A DNA stretch of 7,435 nucleotides from Planctomycetota bacterium. GTDB taxonomy: Bacteria; Planctomycetota; PUPC01; JACPCR01. Location: assembly GCA_030740295.1 (NCBI GenBank), contig JASLXP010000213.1, positions 1-7,435 on the forward strand, in the 5' to 3' direction. Of the stretch, positions 1 to 6,567 are shown one piece after another; within the stretch, counting starts at the first letter, position 1, and every line of letters begins with the position of its first letter. The position numbers and the translations under genes were made by a program. A model generated the notes under the pieces. That model was not told the origin of the DNA. It did not search any database and saw nothing but the letters and a program-made list of their open reading frames with translations.

Positions 1-2310
1 GCAAAAGGCACAACGGGCGTCCCGAAGGCCGAATTAGAGGGCGAGGCGCAACTGGCAGGTCGAGGAGGAAGTGGCGGGTCCGGACGAGGCCATTCGTCCA
101 ACCGTGCAGAAGAAACAACAGTGGCCGGCGGGCCGACTGCAAAATATGTTGGAGGAAATAGTTCAGAATCTGAACTTGACCGTCAGGCTGGAGCCGCCAC
201 AATGGCTCGAACTTCTGGTGGTGGAGACCAGTCGAAAACAACTAGAAATGCCCCAAGGGAATTGGCCGAAAAAAGCCGGCTTGCAAATTCGAGTGTCCTC
301 GGCCCCACTCGGAATCACGCTAAGCCTGGTCTTTATCCGGCCATTTCTTCTTCTGGCGGAAAACGCGGCGGCTCACCAGACATCGAGACCACAGCCATGG
401 CGAATCCGGGCATTCCGGGTGAGGGCCAACAGGTCACCGGAGACCCGGGCGAGGGCGAGGCTTCCGGTGGGTTAAACATTGGCGCTACCGGCACCGGCTC
501 CGGCTTTCATCAGGCAGCTCCGGGTACCGGAAAAGCAAAGCTCGGCAAAGAGACCGGAACTGTTGAAGGAACAGCGCGGGTCGGGGTAGGCGAAAGCCGC
601 GGCAACGCGGCCGGGCTTCCCGGCATGGTCGGAACGGGTGGCAGCGGTCGCGGCACCGGCGGCCTTGGCACTGGTTCCGGCGCTGGCGAAGAAATTTCAG
701 GAGGGGGGCCTGCTGTCATGGTCGCAAAAACTGAGGGAGGCGGGGGAGGGCTCGCGCCGTCAAAAGTGGCTTTCGGAGGACGCGGCGCCGGGCGGGCTCG
801 CGGGGCATCGAGAGGCAAGAGCACTGCATCGAGGCATGCGACGGTGCAGGCCCCGTTTTCTCGGCTGCCCTTTACACCAAATACGACTTCAGAGTCAACG
901 CCACAGATACTCAATCAGGATCAGACCACCAATCAGCCGGCATTCAATCCAGTGCCCGGCCGCCAGATGACGGAATTCACCACCTTCCTTGCCAGCTTTG
1001 GCGAATTCCACGGACGCACCAAATTCAGAAAGCGACAGGTCGGGGCCATGAGCTTCCTGAAGGATGAAGTCGAACGGCGGCTCAGTTTCATCCTGAGCAG
1101 CAAGGTCGAGACGATACCGTTTTCGAATCGCACCAAACTGATGCGTGCTCCCTGGCTTTTCATGACCGGTGAATTCCGTTTCGAGTTTTCTCAGGCCGAG
1201 GCTACCAATCTGCGTGACTATCTCGAAGGAGGCGGATGGCTGTGGATCGATGACTGCTCCGAAGAAACGGACAACACTTTTGACCGCAGCGTCCATGAAC
1301 AAATCCGACTCGTGCTGCCGGACGCGGAGTATGGCGAGCTTCCGATGAAGCACCCGGTCTTTTCATCCTGCTATCCTCTGCTTGAAGGCTACGAAGGCTA
1401 CGCCATTCCGCCGGGCGACAAATTCCGCGAGACGCGCCTGCATGCATACTTCATCGAAGGGCGCCCGGCGATCATTTACACCCGCAACGATTACGGATGC
1501 GGCCTTGAAATCGATCCCGAAAAGGGCACGGCCGGCCAGCGTTCGCAGACTGACCTGAGCCCGGAACAGATGCGTGAAGGCGCGCTCCGGATGAGTATGA
1601 ACATGGTTTTCTATTTCCTTGGCGAGCGCGGGGTGCAGGTGGAGCGGACACGAGTGGTGGAAGAGGCAGAGGAAGAGATGAGTCGCCGAAAGGCCCACGA
1701 AGAGAAATGGCGCCGTCTGTTTGTGGGCGGCAAACTCAATGACATTGAGGATTTTGAAACGGACACCGCTGAAGAATGGATTCCCAGTCAATGGGCGGAC
1801 ACTGATGTCCCCGAGATCGGCCTCATTGGTGCGGACGGCCGAAGCAAACTCGATGTGAAATTTGAAAAGAATCACGACAAATCCGCATTTGAACGTGACT
1901 TCGGCGATGCCGAGAAACTCGACCTTTCCGCGGCCCACGCCATCATGCTCGACGTCAATAATCAGAGCACGGCCATCGTCCGCCTGGCGATTGCTCTTAG
2001 TACCGACGGGCAGGAATATATTTATCACGAGTCGCCGCAGGTGGTGCTCAAACCCGGCATGAACCGCAGTGTCCTCTTTCGCCTGGGCAAGAACTTCAAA
2101 ACCGCGCCCAAGTGGGAATACAACCAGCCTCTGCAAGGCGCGAACGACGTGCGTAAAATGACGTTCCTGATATACGCCATCAAGCCCGGCCGGCTCATCT
2201 TCGACAACCTCCGTATCAGCACGGTAAAAAAGGCAGACTTGGTCAGATTCCTGCAGGCAGGCCTGAAGATTCAACAGAAACGTGCAGACAATGTAAATGA
2301 TCGTGAATAG
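1..2310 (+). CDS. DUF4159 protein with Gly-rich linker and C-terminal CBM-like domain, 5' partial
   Basis: The frame is open from base 1, so the true start lies left of the window; the GTG at 121 and ATG at 967 are internal codons without a Shine-Dalgarno. Counting codon 1 at base 1, 769 residues are visible. Residues 1-320 are low-complexity, rich in Gly, Ser, Thr and Ala, with Gly densest at about 134-267: a flexible linker. Residues about 323-540 match DUF4159, with GGGWLWIDDC (Asp417-Asp418), a PDAEYGELPMKHPVF stretch, and a YTRNDYGCGLE segment (Asn496, Asp497). DUF4159 is related to the glutamine-amidotransferase-like/ThuA fold; no catalytic activity is established. A charged, probably helical stretch follows (545-574, VVEEAEEEMSRRKAHEEKW). 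Residues about 577-755 look like a beta-sandwich opening with IEDFETD and closing with IFDNLRI, as in carbohydrate-binding CIA30/CBM-type domains; that is inference. Some family members have an N-terminal membrane anchor, which would lie outside. DUF4159 is confident; the ligand and role are unknown. Confidence 0.87.
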   Translation, partial: AKGTTGVPKAELEGEAQLAGRGGSGGSGRGHSSNRAEETTVAGGPTAKYVGGNSSESELDRQAGAATMARTSGGGDQSKTTRNAPRELAEKSRLANSSVLGPTRNHAKPGLYPAISSSGGKRGGSPDIETTAMANPGIPGEGQQVTGDPGEGEASGGLNIGATGTGSGFHQAAPGTGKAKLGKETGTVEGTARVGVGESRGNAAGLPGMVGTGGSGRGTGGLGTGSGAGEEISGGGPAVMVAKTEGGGGGLAPSKVAFGGRGAGRARGASRGKSTASRHATVQAPFSRLPFTPNTTSESTPQILNQDQTTNQPAFNPVPGRQMTEFTTFLASFGEFHGRTKFRKRQVGAMSFLKDEVERRLSFILSSKVETIPFSNRTKLMRAPWLFMTGEFRFEFSQAEATNLRDYLEGGGWLWIDDCSEETDNTFDRSVHEQIRLVLPDAEYGELPMKHPVFSSCYPLLEGYEGYAIPPGDKFRETRLHAYFIEGRPAIIYTRNDYGCGLEIDPEKGTAGQRSQTDLSPEQMREGALRMSMNMVFYFLGERGVQVERTRVVEEAEEEMSRRKAHEEKWRRLFVGGKLNDIEDFETDTAEEWIPSQWADTDVPEIGLIGADGRSKLDVKFEKNHDKSAFERDFGDAEKLDLSAAHAIMLDVNNQSTAIVRLAIALSTDGQEYIYHESPQVVLKPGMNRSVLFRLGKNFKTAPKWEYNQPLQGANDVRKMTFLIYAIKPGRLIFDNLRISTVKKADLVRFLQAGLKIQQKRADNVNDRE

Positions 2311-2344
2311 AAACGAACTGTTGCGGAGATTGCCGTAGGCTAGT

Positions 2345-2421
2345 GGTGTTGAGTAACGGCTCTAGCCGGGTTCTGAGAAACCTGACACAACCCGGCTAAA
2401 TAAAGCCGTTACTCCAACACC
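2345..2421. repeat. Nested 77-base inverted repeat between the DUF4159 and TPR genes
   Basis: The outer arms GGTGTTGAGTAACGGCT (2345-2361) and AGCCGTTACTCCAACACC (2404-2421) are complementary apart from one extra base in the right arm. The inner arms TAGCCGGGTT (2363-2372) and AACCCGGCTA (2389-2398) pair perfectly around a 16-base loop. Between the two stems lie 1 base on the left and 5 (AATAA) on the right. It would fold into a strong 27-bp hairpin in either strand. No T-run follows the right arm, so it is not a classical intrinsic terminator, although it could stop or stabilise transcripts. The length, arm quality and intergenic position resemble a dispersed REP/MITE-type palindrome, but only one copy is visible here. 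No clear target-site duplication is seen at the edges. Confidence 0.85.
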
Positions 2422-2472
2422 GGCCACGAATACGATCCCCCTGAAACATCACAACTATAAACCATAAGAACC

Positions 2473-5400
2473 ATGACCCTCTCCCTCCTCTCTCTCTTCT
2501 TCTCCACAACGCTCTTGGCTGACGAAGCGACGGATACGTTCAATCTCGCCAACGGGATCTTTATTGTTGAAGACTACGAGACCGCTCTCGGGTACTACGA
2601 CGAAGTCCTCAACAAATTCCCGAAGTTCAAGCACGCGGAAGAGGCCCGATTCCGTAAGGCCGAGTGCCTCTATCGCTTAAAAAAACTTGAAGCTGCGTCC
2701 AAGGACTTCGAAGCAGTTCTGGCCAAGAATGCCGATTTCAAAGAAGCGCAGACCGCACGGTATCGGCTCGGCGAGATCTATCTGAACCACCTGGAAAAGT
2801 ATGACAAAGCCGCAGCCTTCTACGGCGAATTGGCCCTCAAGGATCCAAAGCACAAACTCGCTGACAGCTCCATCTACTTTCAGGGCGAAGCATTCTTCAA
2901 ACTCAAGGCCTACCAGAAGTCGACAGCGTCCTACACCAGTCTGCTGGAAAAGTACGGCGAAAGTGAATACGTCGCAGCGGCCACTTACTCGCTCGGATGG
3001 TCGCGTTTTCTGAGCGAAGACTTTGAAGGAGCGGTCAAGCACTTCGGCACGATCGTGACCAAGTTTCCCAAGGAAGAAACCGTGGCGGAGTGCCACTACA
3101 AAATGGCCGAGGCCCTCTTCAATCTGAAGAAATTTCAGGAAGCGCACGACGCGTACGCACAGGTAGTCGAGAAATACAAATCCGAGTACACCGACGATTC
3201 GTATCTTGGCCGCGCGCGCTCCCTCTTCGAGCTCGACAAGAAGGAGGCGGCGGCCGCGCTCTTCCTCGAAACGGCAGGCAAATTTCCCAAGACAGAGATC
3301 GCTGCCGTGGCCCTTTTCAATGGAGGCAGCAGCCTGTTCGGCCTCGAAAAGTACGAAGCTGCCCTTGCTGCTTTCGTCAAGATGCTCAAAGACGAGAGCA
3401 GCGAAAAGCTCAACAGCCAGGCCCAGTATTGGAAAGGACGCTGCCTGCTCAAGCTTGGCCGCGCTGCCGAGGCGGAGGCCGAATTCGCCACGGTGCTCAA
3501 AGAAGAGGGCTCTGACCGGGCGACCGCGCTTTACAGTCTTGGTGATGCGCAGTTCGCCGCAAAAGATTTTGGTCTTGCAGAAGAGAGCTACGGCAAGGTG
3601 GCGACGCAGTTCCCGGAACACGAGCTTGCGGACGATGCCTTTTACTCACGCTGCCTCTGTCTCGAAAAACTCGGCCGGCTGGATGACGGGCTGAAGAGGA
3701 CTGCCGAGTTCCTGACCAGGTTTGAGAAAAGCCCGCACACCTCGCCCGTTCGATTCCTACAGGGCGAATTCCACTATCGTAAAGGTGAATACGCGGCGGC
3801 CATTCCCGATTACAGAGCAGTTGCCGAAACGAAAGGCGACCTGCAGGACGACGCTCTTTACAAACTCGGCTGGGCGCAGCGCCTCGCGGAAAAACCGGAC
3901 GAGGCTACCGCGACGTTTAAGAAACTATCCACCGAAATGAAAGATTCGAAGTTCGCGCCCGAAGCACTCTACCTGATGGGCAAGATTGCGGACGAAAAAG
4001 ATCAACAAGAGGCAGCGCTCAAGTATTTCGACCAGACAGTCGCCCAGTATCCGGATTCCGAGTTCGCCGCTCGCGCCATGTTTGAAGCCGGGCTGGTTCA
4101 TTACTCGCGCAATCAGTTTGAGAAGGCCGTTGCCCGGCTGGAGAAATTCCTCGCAACTCACAAAGAGGGCGAGCTCATCCCGCACGGCATCCTGCATCTT
4201 TCCGAGAGCTACTTTGAATCCGGCAAGATTGACGAATCACTAAAGGGCTACCTGCGCCTGCTCAAAGAGCATCCGAAGAGCAGTGTGGCGCCTGCGGCCC
4301 GTTACGGATACGGCTGGTGCCTGCGATCGCTCGGCAAGCTCGACGAAGCGGCAAAGGAATTTGCCCGTACGACCAGTGACTTCCCCAAAGACAATCTCGC
4401 GCCGGAAGGGCTCTACTGGGCCGGGCTCTGCCTCGAAGAATCGAAGAAGTTTGAGGACTCGCTCAAGAAATTTCTGGAACTGACCGCCAGCTATTCCGAC
4501 AGCTCATTCGTTGAAGAAAGCCAGTATCGCATCGCGGCCTGCCACCTGGGCCTCAAAAATTACGACCAGGCCCTCGAGCTCTTCGGCAAGTTCACCAAGC
4601 AATACAAAGACTCAGAATGGCTCGACCGCGTCTGGTATGACATCGGCTGGTGTCACCGTGAAAAGAAAGAACTGGACAAGATGAAGCTCGCCTTCGAAAA
4701 GGTCGCCAGCGGCTTTCCCGATTCCGAGATGCTGGCCGAGAGCTTCTTCGGTCTTGGTGAGCTGGAATACGACACGGAAAAATACAAGCCTGCGCGGGAG
4801 CTCTATCTCAAGGCCATCAAGACCGGCAAAGAGGAAGTCCTTGACCGAGCGCTCTACAAACTTGCCTGGACACACACACATCTGAAAGAGCCCATCAAGG
4901 CAATCGCGGCCTATCGCCGCATCATTGATGAAACAAAGGAATCCGAGTTTTACGGCGAGTCCTTCTACCGCCTGGGCCGCCTGTTTCAGGAGGCCGGCTC
5001 GCACGACCAGGCCGTGGACGCCTTCGAGAAGTGCCTCAAGAACACTGACAAGGCCGAATTCAAAGAGGCCTCGACCTTTCAACTCGCCGAGGCCAATCGT
5101 GAGCTCAAAGAGTGGGGCAGCGCGCTCAAGCTCTACAACGCGGTCATCAAGGAGTTCCCGAAAACCAAGGCCATCAACGAAGCCCTCTACGGCGCCGGCA
5201 TCTGTTCCATGGAACTGGGCGCTATCAAGGATGCGGAAGACAACTTCAACAAGGTCATCGAGCAGACTGAAACCGTCACCTCAGCCCGATCCGAGCTGGG
5301 CCTGGGCGAGATCCTCATGCGTGCCGGCAAGTTCAAAGAAGCGGCCAAGCGTTTCCTCAAAGTGAACTTCATCTACGGCTACCCGGAATGGAAACCCCTC

Positions 5401-5535
5401 GCCCTCAGCAAGGCGGCCGAGTGCTGGGAAAAGGCCGAAGAGCCCAACAGAGCAAAGACCTTCTACAAGCTCCTGATCAAGTCCTTCCCGGATTCTCCGC
5501 AGGCCGCGGAAGCGAAGGAAAAAATCGGGGGGTAA
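2473..5535 (+). CDS. Large tetratricopeptide-repeat protein with about 27 tandem TPR units
   Basis: This 1020-residue protein has a hydrophobic leader (residues 2-16, LSLLSLFF then TTLLA) that could be a signal peptide cut near Ala16-Asp17, although the usual Lys/Arg at the N-terminus is missing. From about residue 20 to 1011 it is a nearly unbroken run of about 27 repeats of 34-38, mostly 37, residues. They follow the pattern A.Y.LG..(Y/F)....(Y/F)..A...(Y/F)..(V/L)...(Y/F)P.S..A, typical of TPR_6/TPR_16-like units in BamD/YbgF-type proteins. Such solenoids bind partner proteins and often organise envelope complexes; no enzymatic domain is seen. The ATG at 2473 is the only reasonable start because a TAA lies in frame at 2458. 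There is no good Shine-Dalgarno (ACCATAAGAACC precedes it). It lies 162 bases after the DUF4159 gene and 3 bases before mutT. The TPR assignment is firm; the function is not known, and export is probable rather than shown. Confidence 0.93.
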   Translation: MTLSLLSLFFSTTLLADEATDTFNLANGIFIVEDYETALGYYDEVLNKFPKFKHAEEARFRKAECLYRLKKLEAASKDFEAVLAKNADFKEAQTARYRLGEIYLNHLEKYDKAAAFYGELALKDPKHKLADSSIYFQGEAFFKLKAYQKSTASYTSLLEKYGESEYVAAATYSLGWSRFLSEDFEGAVKHFGTIVTKFPKEETVAECHYKMAEALFNLKKFQEAHDAYAQVVEKYKSEYTDDSYLGRARSLFELDKKEAAAALFLETAGKFPKTEIAAVALFNGGSSLFGLEKYEAALAAFVKMLKDESSEKLNSQAQYWKGRCLLKLGRAAEAEAEFATVLKEEGSDRATALYSLGDAQFAAKDFGLAEESYGKVATQFPEHELADDAFYSRCLCLEKLGRLDDGLKRTAEFLTRFEKSPHTSPVRFLQGEFHYRKGEYAAAIPDYRAVAETKGDLQDDALYKLGWAQRLAEKPDEATATFKKLSTEMKDSKFAPEALYLMGKIADEKDQQEAALKYFDQTVAQYPDSEFAARAMFEAGLVHYSRNQFEKAVARLEKFLATHKEGELIPHGILHLSESYFESGKIDESLKGYLRLLKEHPKSSVAPAARYGYGWCLRSLGKLDEAAKEFARTTSDFPKDNLAPEGLYWAGLCLEESKKFEDSLKKFLELTASYSDSSFVEESQYRIAACHLGLKNYDQALELFGKFTKQYKDSEWLDRVWYDIGWCHREKKELDKMKLAFEKVASGFPDSEMLAESFFGLGELEYDTEKYKPARELYLKAIKTGKEEVLDRALYKLAWTHTHLKEPIKAIAAYRRIIDETKESEFYGESFYRLGRLFQEAGSHDQAVDAFEKCLKNTDKAEFKEASTFQLAEANRELKEWGSALKLYNAVIKEFPKTKAINEALYGAGICSMELGAIKDAEDNFNKVIEQTETVTSARSELGLGEILMRAGKFKEAAKRFLKVNFIYGYPEWKPLALSKAAECWEKAEEPNRAKTFYKLLIKSFPDSPQAAEAKEKIGG
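2477..2505 (+). other. 29-base pure pyrimidine tract at the start of the TPR gene
   Basis: Bases 2477-2505 contain only C and T, including a CT dinucleotide run (CTCTCTCTC, about 2488-2496). The tract encodes the hydrophobic core of the leader (Leu, Ser and Phe codons), which explains much of the bias. It could hinder secondary structure near the start codon, or allow slippage. No regulatory role is shown. Confidence 0.6.
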
Positions 5536-5538
5536 CGG

Positions 5539-5922
5539 GTGCATCTCGAAATCGCCGTGGCGATCATACAGCGGGAAAACCAAGTCTTAATTGCGCGACG
5601 GACCAAAGATCAACACCTTGGCGGACAGTGGGAGTTTCCCGGCGGCAAAATCGAAAAAGATGAAACCATTGATGAGACGCTGATTCGCGAGTGCCGCGAA
5701 GAGCTCGGCATTGAAGTCGACCCCACCTCGCTATTCCACGAGCAGCAATTCGATTATCCGGGACGCTGCGTTCACCTTCACTTTTATCTGTGCCGTCATC
5801 GGCTAGGCCTCCCGAAAGCGATCGAATCGGATGAGATCCGCTGGGTCGAGAAGAGCAAGCTGAATGAATACGAGTTTCCAGAAGCGAACCGGCAGGCGCT
5901 GGAAATGCTGATGGAGAGCTGA
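5539..5922 (+). CDS. mutT: MutT-type Nudix hydrolase (8-oxo-dGTP diphosphatase)
   Basis: This 127-residue protein is almost the length of E. coli MutT (129). The family hydrolyses 8-oxo-dGTP to the monophosphate in the cytoplasm and so prevents A:T to C:G transversions. The Nudix box is complete at residues 36-58: Gly36, Glu42, then RECREELGI with Glu51, Glu54 and Glu55 as likely metal ligands. WEFPGGKIE (31-39) and FPEAN (113-117) match the same segments of E. coli MutT; the Asn of FPxAN contacts the 8-oxoguanine base there, which favours MutT over a generic Nudix enzyme. The start is GTG at 5539. A G-run (5527-5532), made by the last Gly codons of the TPR gene, sits 6 bases upstream and could act as the ribosome site. 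With only 3 bases between stop and start, translational coupling to the TPR gene is likely. Other Nudix substrates cannot be ruled out. Confidence 0.93.
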   Translation: MHLEIAVAIIQRENQVLIARRTKDQHLGGQWEFPGGKIEKDETIDETLIRECREELGIEVDPTSLFHEQQFDYPGRCVHLHFYLCRHRLGLPKAIESDEIRWVEKSKLNEYEFPEANRQALEMLMES

Positions 5923-5992
5923 GCCGGTTGATTGGGGCTCTGCGATCTCACTCGACCGATTCTGATTGCCGTTCCGTCCCTCCTTCGAGAAT

Positions 5993-6115
5993 CTAAACTT
6001 TCCTGGTCAGGCTTTCAAATTCCCTTGTAAGATTGGTAATCCGGAAATTCGCGTGGGTCGAGAATGCCCATCCCATCACGCCGAAAATGAAGGCCATCAG
6101 AGTGAGAATATCCAT
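5993..6115 (-). CDS. 40-residue single-pass membrane protein, unknown function
   Basis: Read on the minus strand, this small ORF encodes a hydrophobic N-terminal segment (about residues 3-20, ILTLMAFIFGVMGWAFS). A short polar tail follows, ITNLTREFESLTRKV, with a possible amphipathic helix. The start ATG (6115-6113) lies 7 bases after an AGGAG (6127-6123), an ideal spacing. An ATG two codons earlier (6121-6119) is only 1 base from that AGGAG and is less likely. A longer open frame extends upstream to 6295 but runs through the ferredoxin gene and terminator and is not a credible protein there. The gene lies just downstream of the ferredoxin terminator on the same strand and converges with mutT. 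No family is recognised. Small tail-plus-helix proteins of this kind often sit in the inner membrane and modulate a larger partner, but no partner can be named. Confidence 0.66.
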   Translation of the reverse strand: MDILTLMAFIFGVMGWAFSTHANFRITNLTREFESLTRKV

Positions 6116-6122
6116 GTGCATT

Positions 6123-6127
6123 CTCCT
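6123..6127 (-). promoter_or_regulatory. Shine-Dalgarno of the 40-residue membrane protein
   Basis: AGGAG on the minus strand (CTCCT on plus) lies 7 bases before the ATG at 6115. It is the main argument that this small ORF is translated, and it selects the second of two in-frame ATGs. Confidence 0.65.
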
Positions 6128-6149
6128 GAAACAAGGTGTCTTTAAAATA

Positions 6150-6180
6150 AAAAAGCCCCTGCAGGATGCAGAGGCTTTTT
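6150..6180 (-). terminator. Intrinsic terminator of the ferredoxin gene, possibly bidirectional
   Basis: A 13-bp stem with one mismatch (6150-6162 against 6168-6180) closes a 5-base loop. On the minus strand AAAAAGCCTCTGC pairs with GCAGGGGCTTTTT and is followed by more T (TTTTTTATTTT), a textbook Rho-independent signal 18 bases past the ferredoxin stop codon. On the plus strand the hairpin ends in five T, so it could also stop transcripts coming rightward from mutT. It lies between the ferredoxin gene and the small membrane-protein gene on the same strand. Confidence 0.9.
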
Positions 6181-6196
6181 CAGTTCGAATACTGAA
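6179..6196 (-). repeat. Small inverted repeat before the ferredoxin terminator
   Basis: TTCAGT-N6-ACTGAA (6179-6184 and 6191-6196) lies between the ferredoxin stop codon and the terminator hairpin and shares two bases with the terminator stem. It could form a 6-bp hairpin in competition with the end of that stem. It may be chance. Confidence 0.4.
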
Positions 6197-6198
6197 TC

Positions 6199-6465
6199 TC
6201 AACCGGCGGCGGCGGCCATATCGGTGTTGGTTTTGATGAAGCCTGCCCACTCTTCTGGCAAGTCCTCTTCCGGGAATATGGCGGTCACCGGGCATTCATC
6301 TACACAGACGCCGCAGTCAATACATTCGTCCGGGTCAATGTAGAGCATATCCGGGAAATCGCCCTTCTTGTCTCCATCAAGCTCATGGATGCAATCTACC
6401 GGACAAACAGCGACGCAGGCCGTGTCTTTCACCCCAACGCAGGGCTGGGCAATGTAATGGGACAT
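6199..6465 (-). CDS. fdxA: 7Fe ferredoxin ([3Fe-4S][4Fe-4S])
   Basis: This 88-residue cytoplasmic electron carrier is of the Thermus/Azotobacter FdI type. Cysteines lie at 9, 17, 21, 25, 48, 51, 54 and 58. By analogy with Azotobacter FdI, Cys9, Cys17 and Cys58 hold the [3Fe-4S] cluster and Cys21, Cys48, Cys51 and Cys54 the [4Fe-4S] cluster; Cys25 would be a free cysteine. The position of the other free cysteine of Azotobacter FdI is Val12, giving the PCVGVKDTAC segment also typical of Thermus 7Fe ferredoxin. The family signature IDPDECIDCGVC (43-54) and the acidic FPEEDLPEEW (64-73) support this. An insertion rich in Asp, Gly and Lys lies around residues 30-40. The start is ATG at 6465, chosen because AGGAGG lies 5 bases before it; an upstream in-frame start at 6567 would precede the promoter -10 box. 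The gene is probably monocistronic, with its own promoter and terminator. Its redox partner is not visible. Confidence 0.95.
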   Translation of the reverse strand: MSHYIAQPCVGVKDTACVAVCPVDCIHELDGDKKGDFPDMLYIDPDECIDCGVCVDECPVTAIFPEEDLPEEWAGFIKTNTDMAAAAG

Positions 6466-6470
6466 CGTTC

Positions 6471-6476
6471 CCTCCT
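6471..6476 (-). promoter_or_regulatory. Strong Shine-Dalgarno of the ferredoxin gene
   Basis: AGGAGG on the minus strand (CCTCCT on plus), 5 bases before the ATG at 6465. It fixes the ferredoxin start at an 88-residue product rather than a 122-residue one. Confidence 0.88.
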
Positions 6477-6538
6477 GTAAAATGAATAGTGTCCAATCTT
6501 GTTGCTTAAAATGGCGCCTTTCAAAAAAACGCGGGCGG

Positions 6539-6567
6539 ACTATAGCAACTGCCCTGGAGGGTGTCAA
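6539..6567 (-). promoter_or_regulatory. Sigma70-type promoter of the ferredoxin gene
   Basis: On the minus strand a perfect TTGACA (-35, plus positions 6562-6567) is followed after exactly 17 bases by TATAGT (-10, plus positions 6539-6544, one base from TATAAT). The expected start of transcription is near 6532, giving a leader of about 67 bases before the ferredoxin ATG. The match suggests strong, housekeeping expression. Confidence 0.87.

Noticed and set aside
71..475. 134-residue plus-strand frame overlapping the start of the DUF4159 gene
   Set aside because: It lies in another frame over the open linker frame, which continues into DUF4159; no domain and no Shine-Dalgarno suited to it.
510..914. 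Pro-rich 134-residue minus-strand frame
   Set aside because: The Pro richness is the complement of Gly codons in the plus-strand linker; no independent evidence.
1363..2274. 303-residue open frame on the minus strand inside the DUF4159 gene
   Set aside because: It mirrors a well-supported domain on the plus strand, has no recognisable motif and no proper ribosome site; such shadows are common in GC-rich genes.
2451..2468. TATAAA at 2456 as a -10 box for the TPR gene
   Set aside because: No matching -35 at the right distance, and it would leave an almost leaderless transcript; too weak to annotate.
2677..3621. 314-residue open frame on the minus strand inside the TPR gene
   Set aside because: It is antisense to clear TPR repeats, and its Phe/Leu/Glu-rich pattern simply reflects the complement of Lys/Glu/Phe codons.
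5921..5940. GAGCC...GGCTC hairpin after mutT as a terminator
   Set aside because: The stem is only 5 bp with no T-run, so it is not convincing.
6199..6567. 122-residue version of the ferredoxin
   Set aside because: Its start lies upstream of the probable transcription start, and AGGAGG sits before the internal ATG at 6465.
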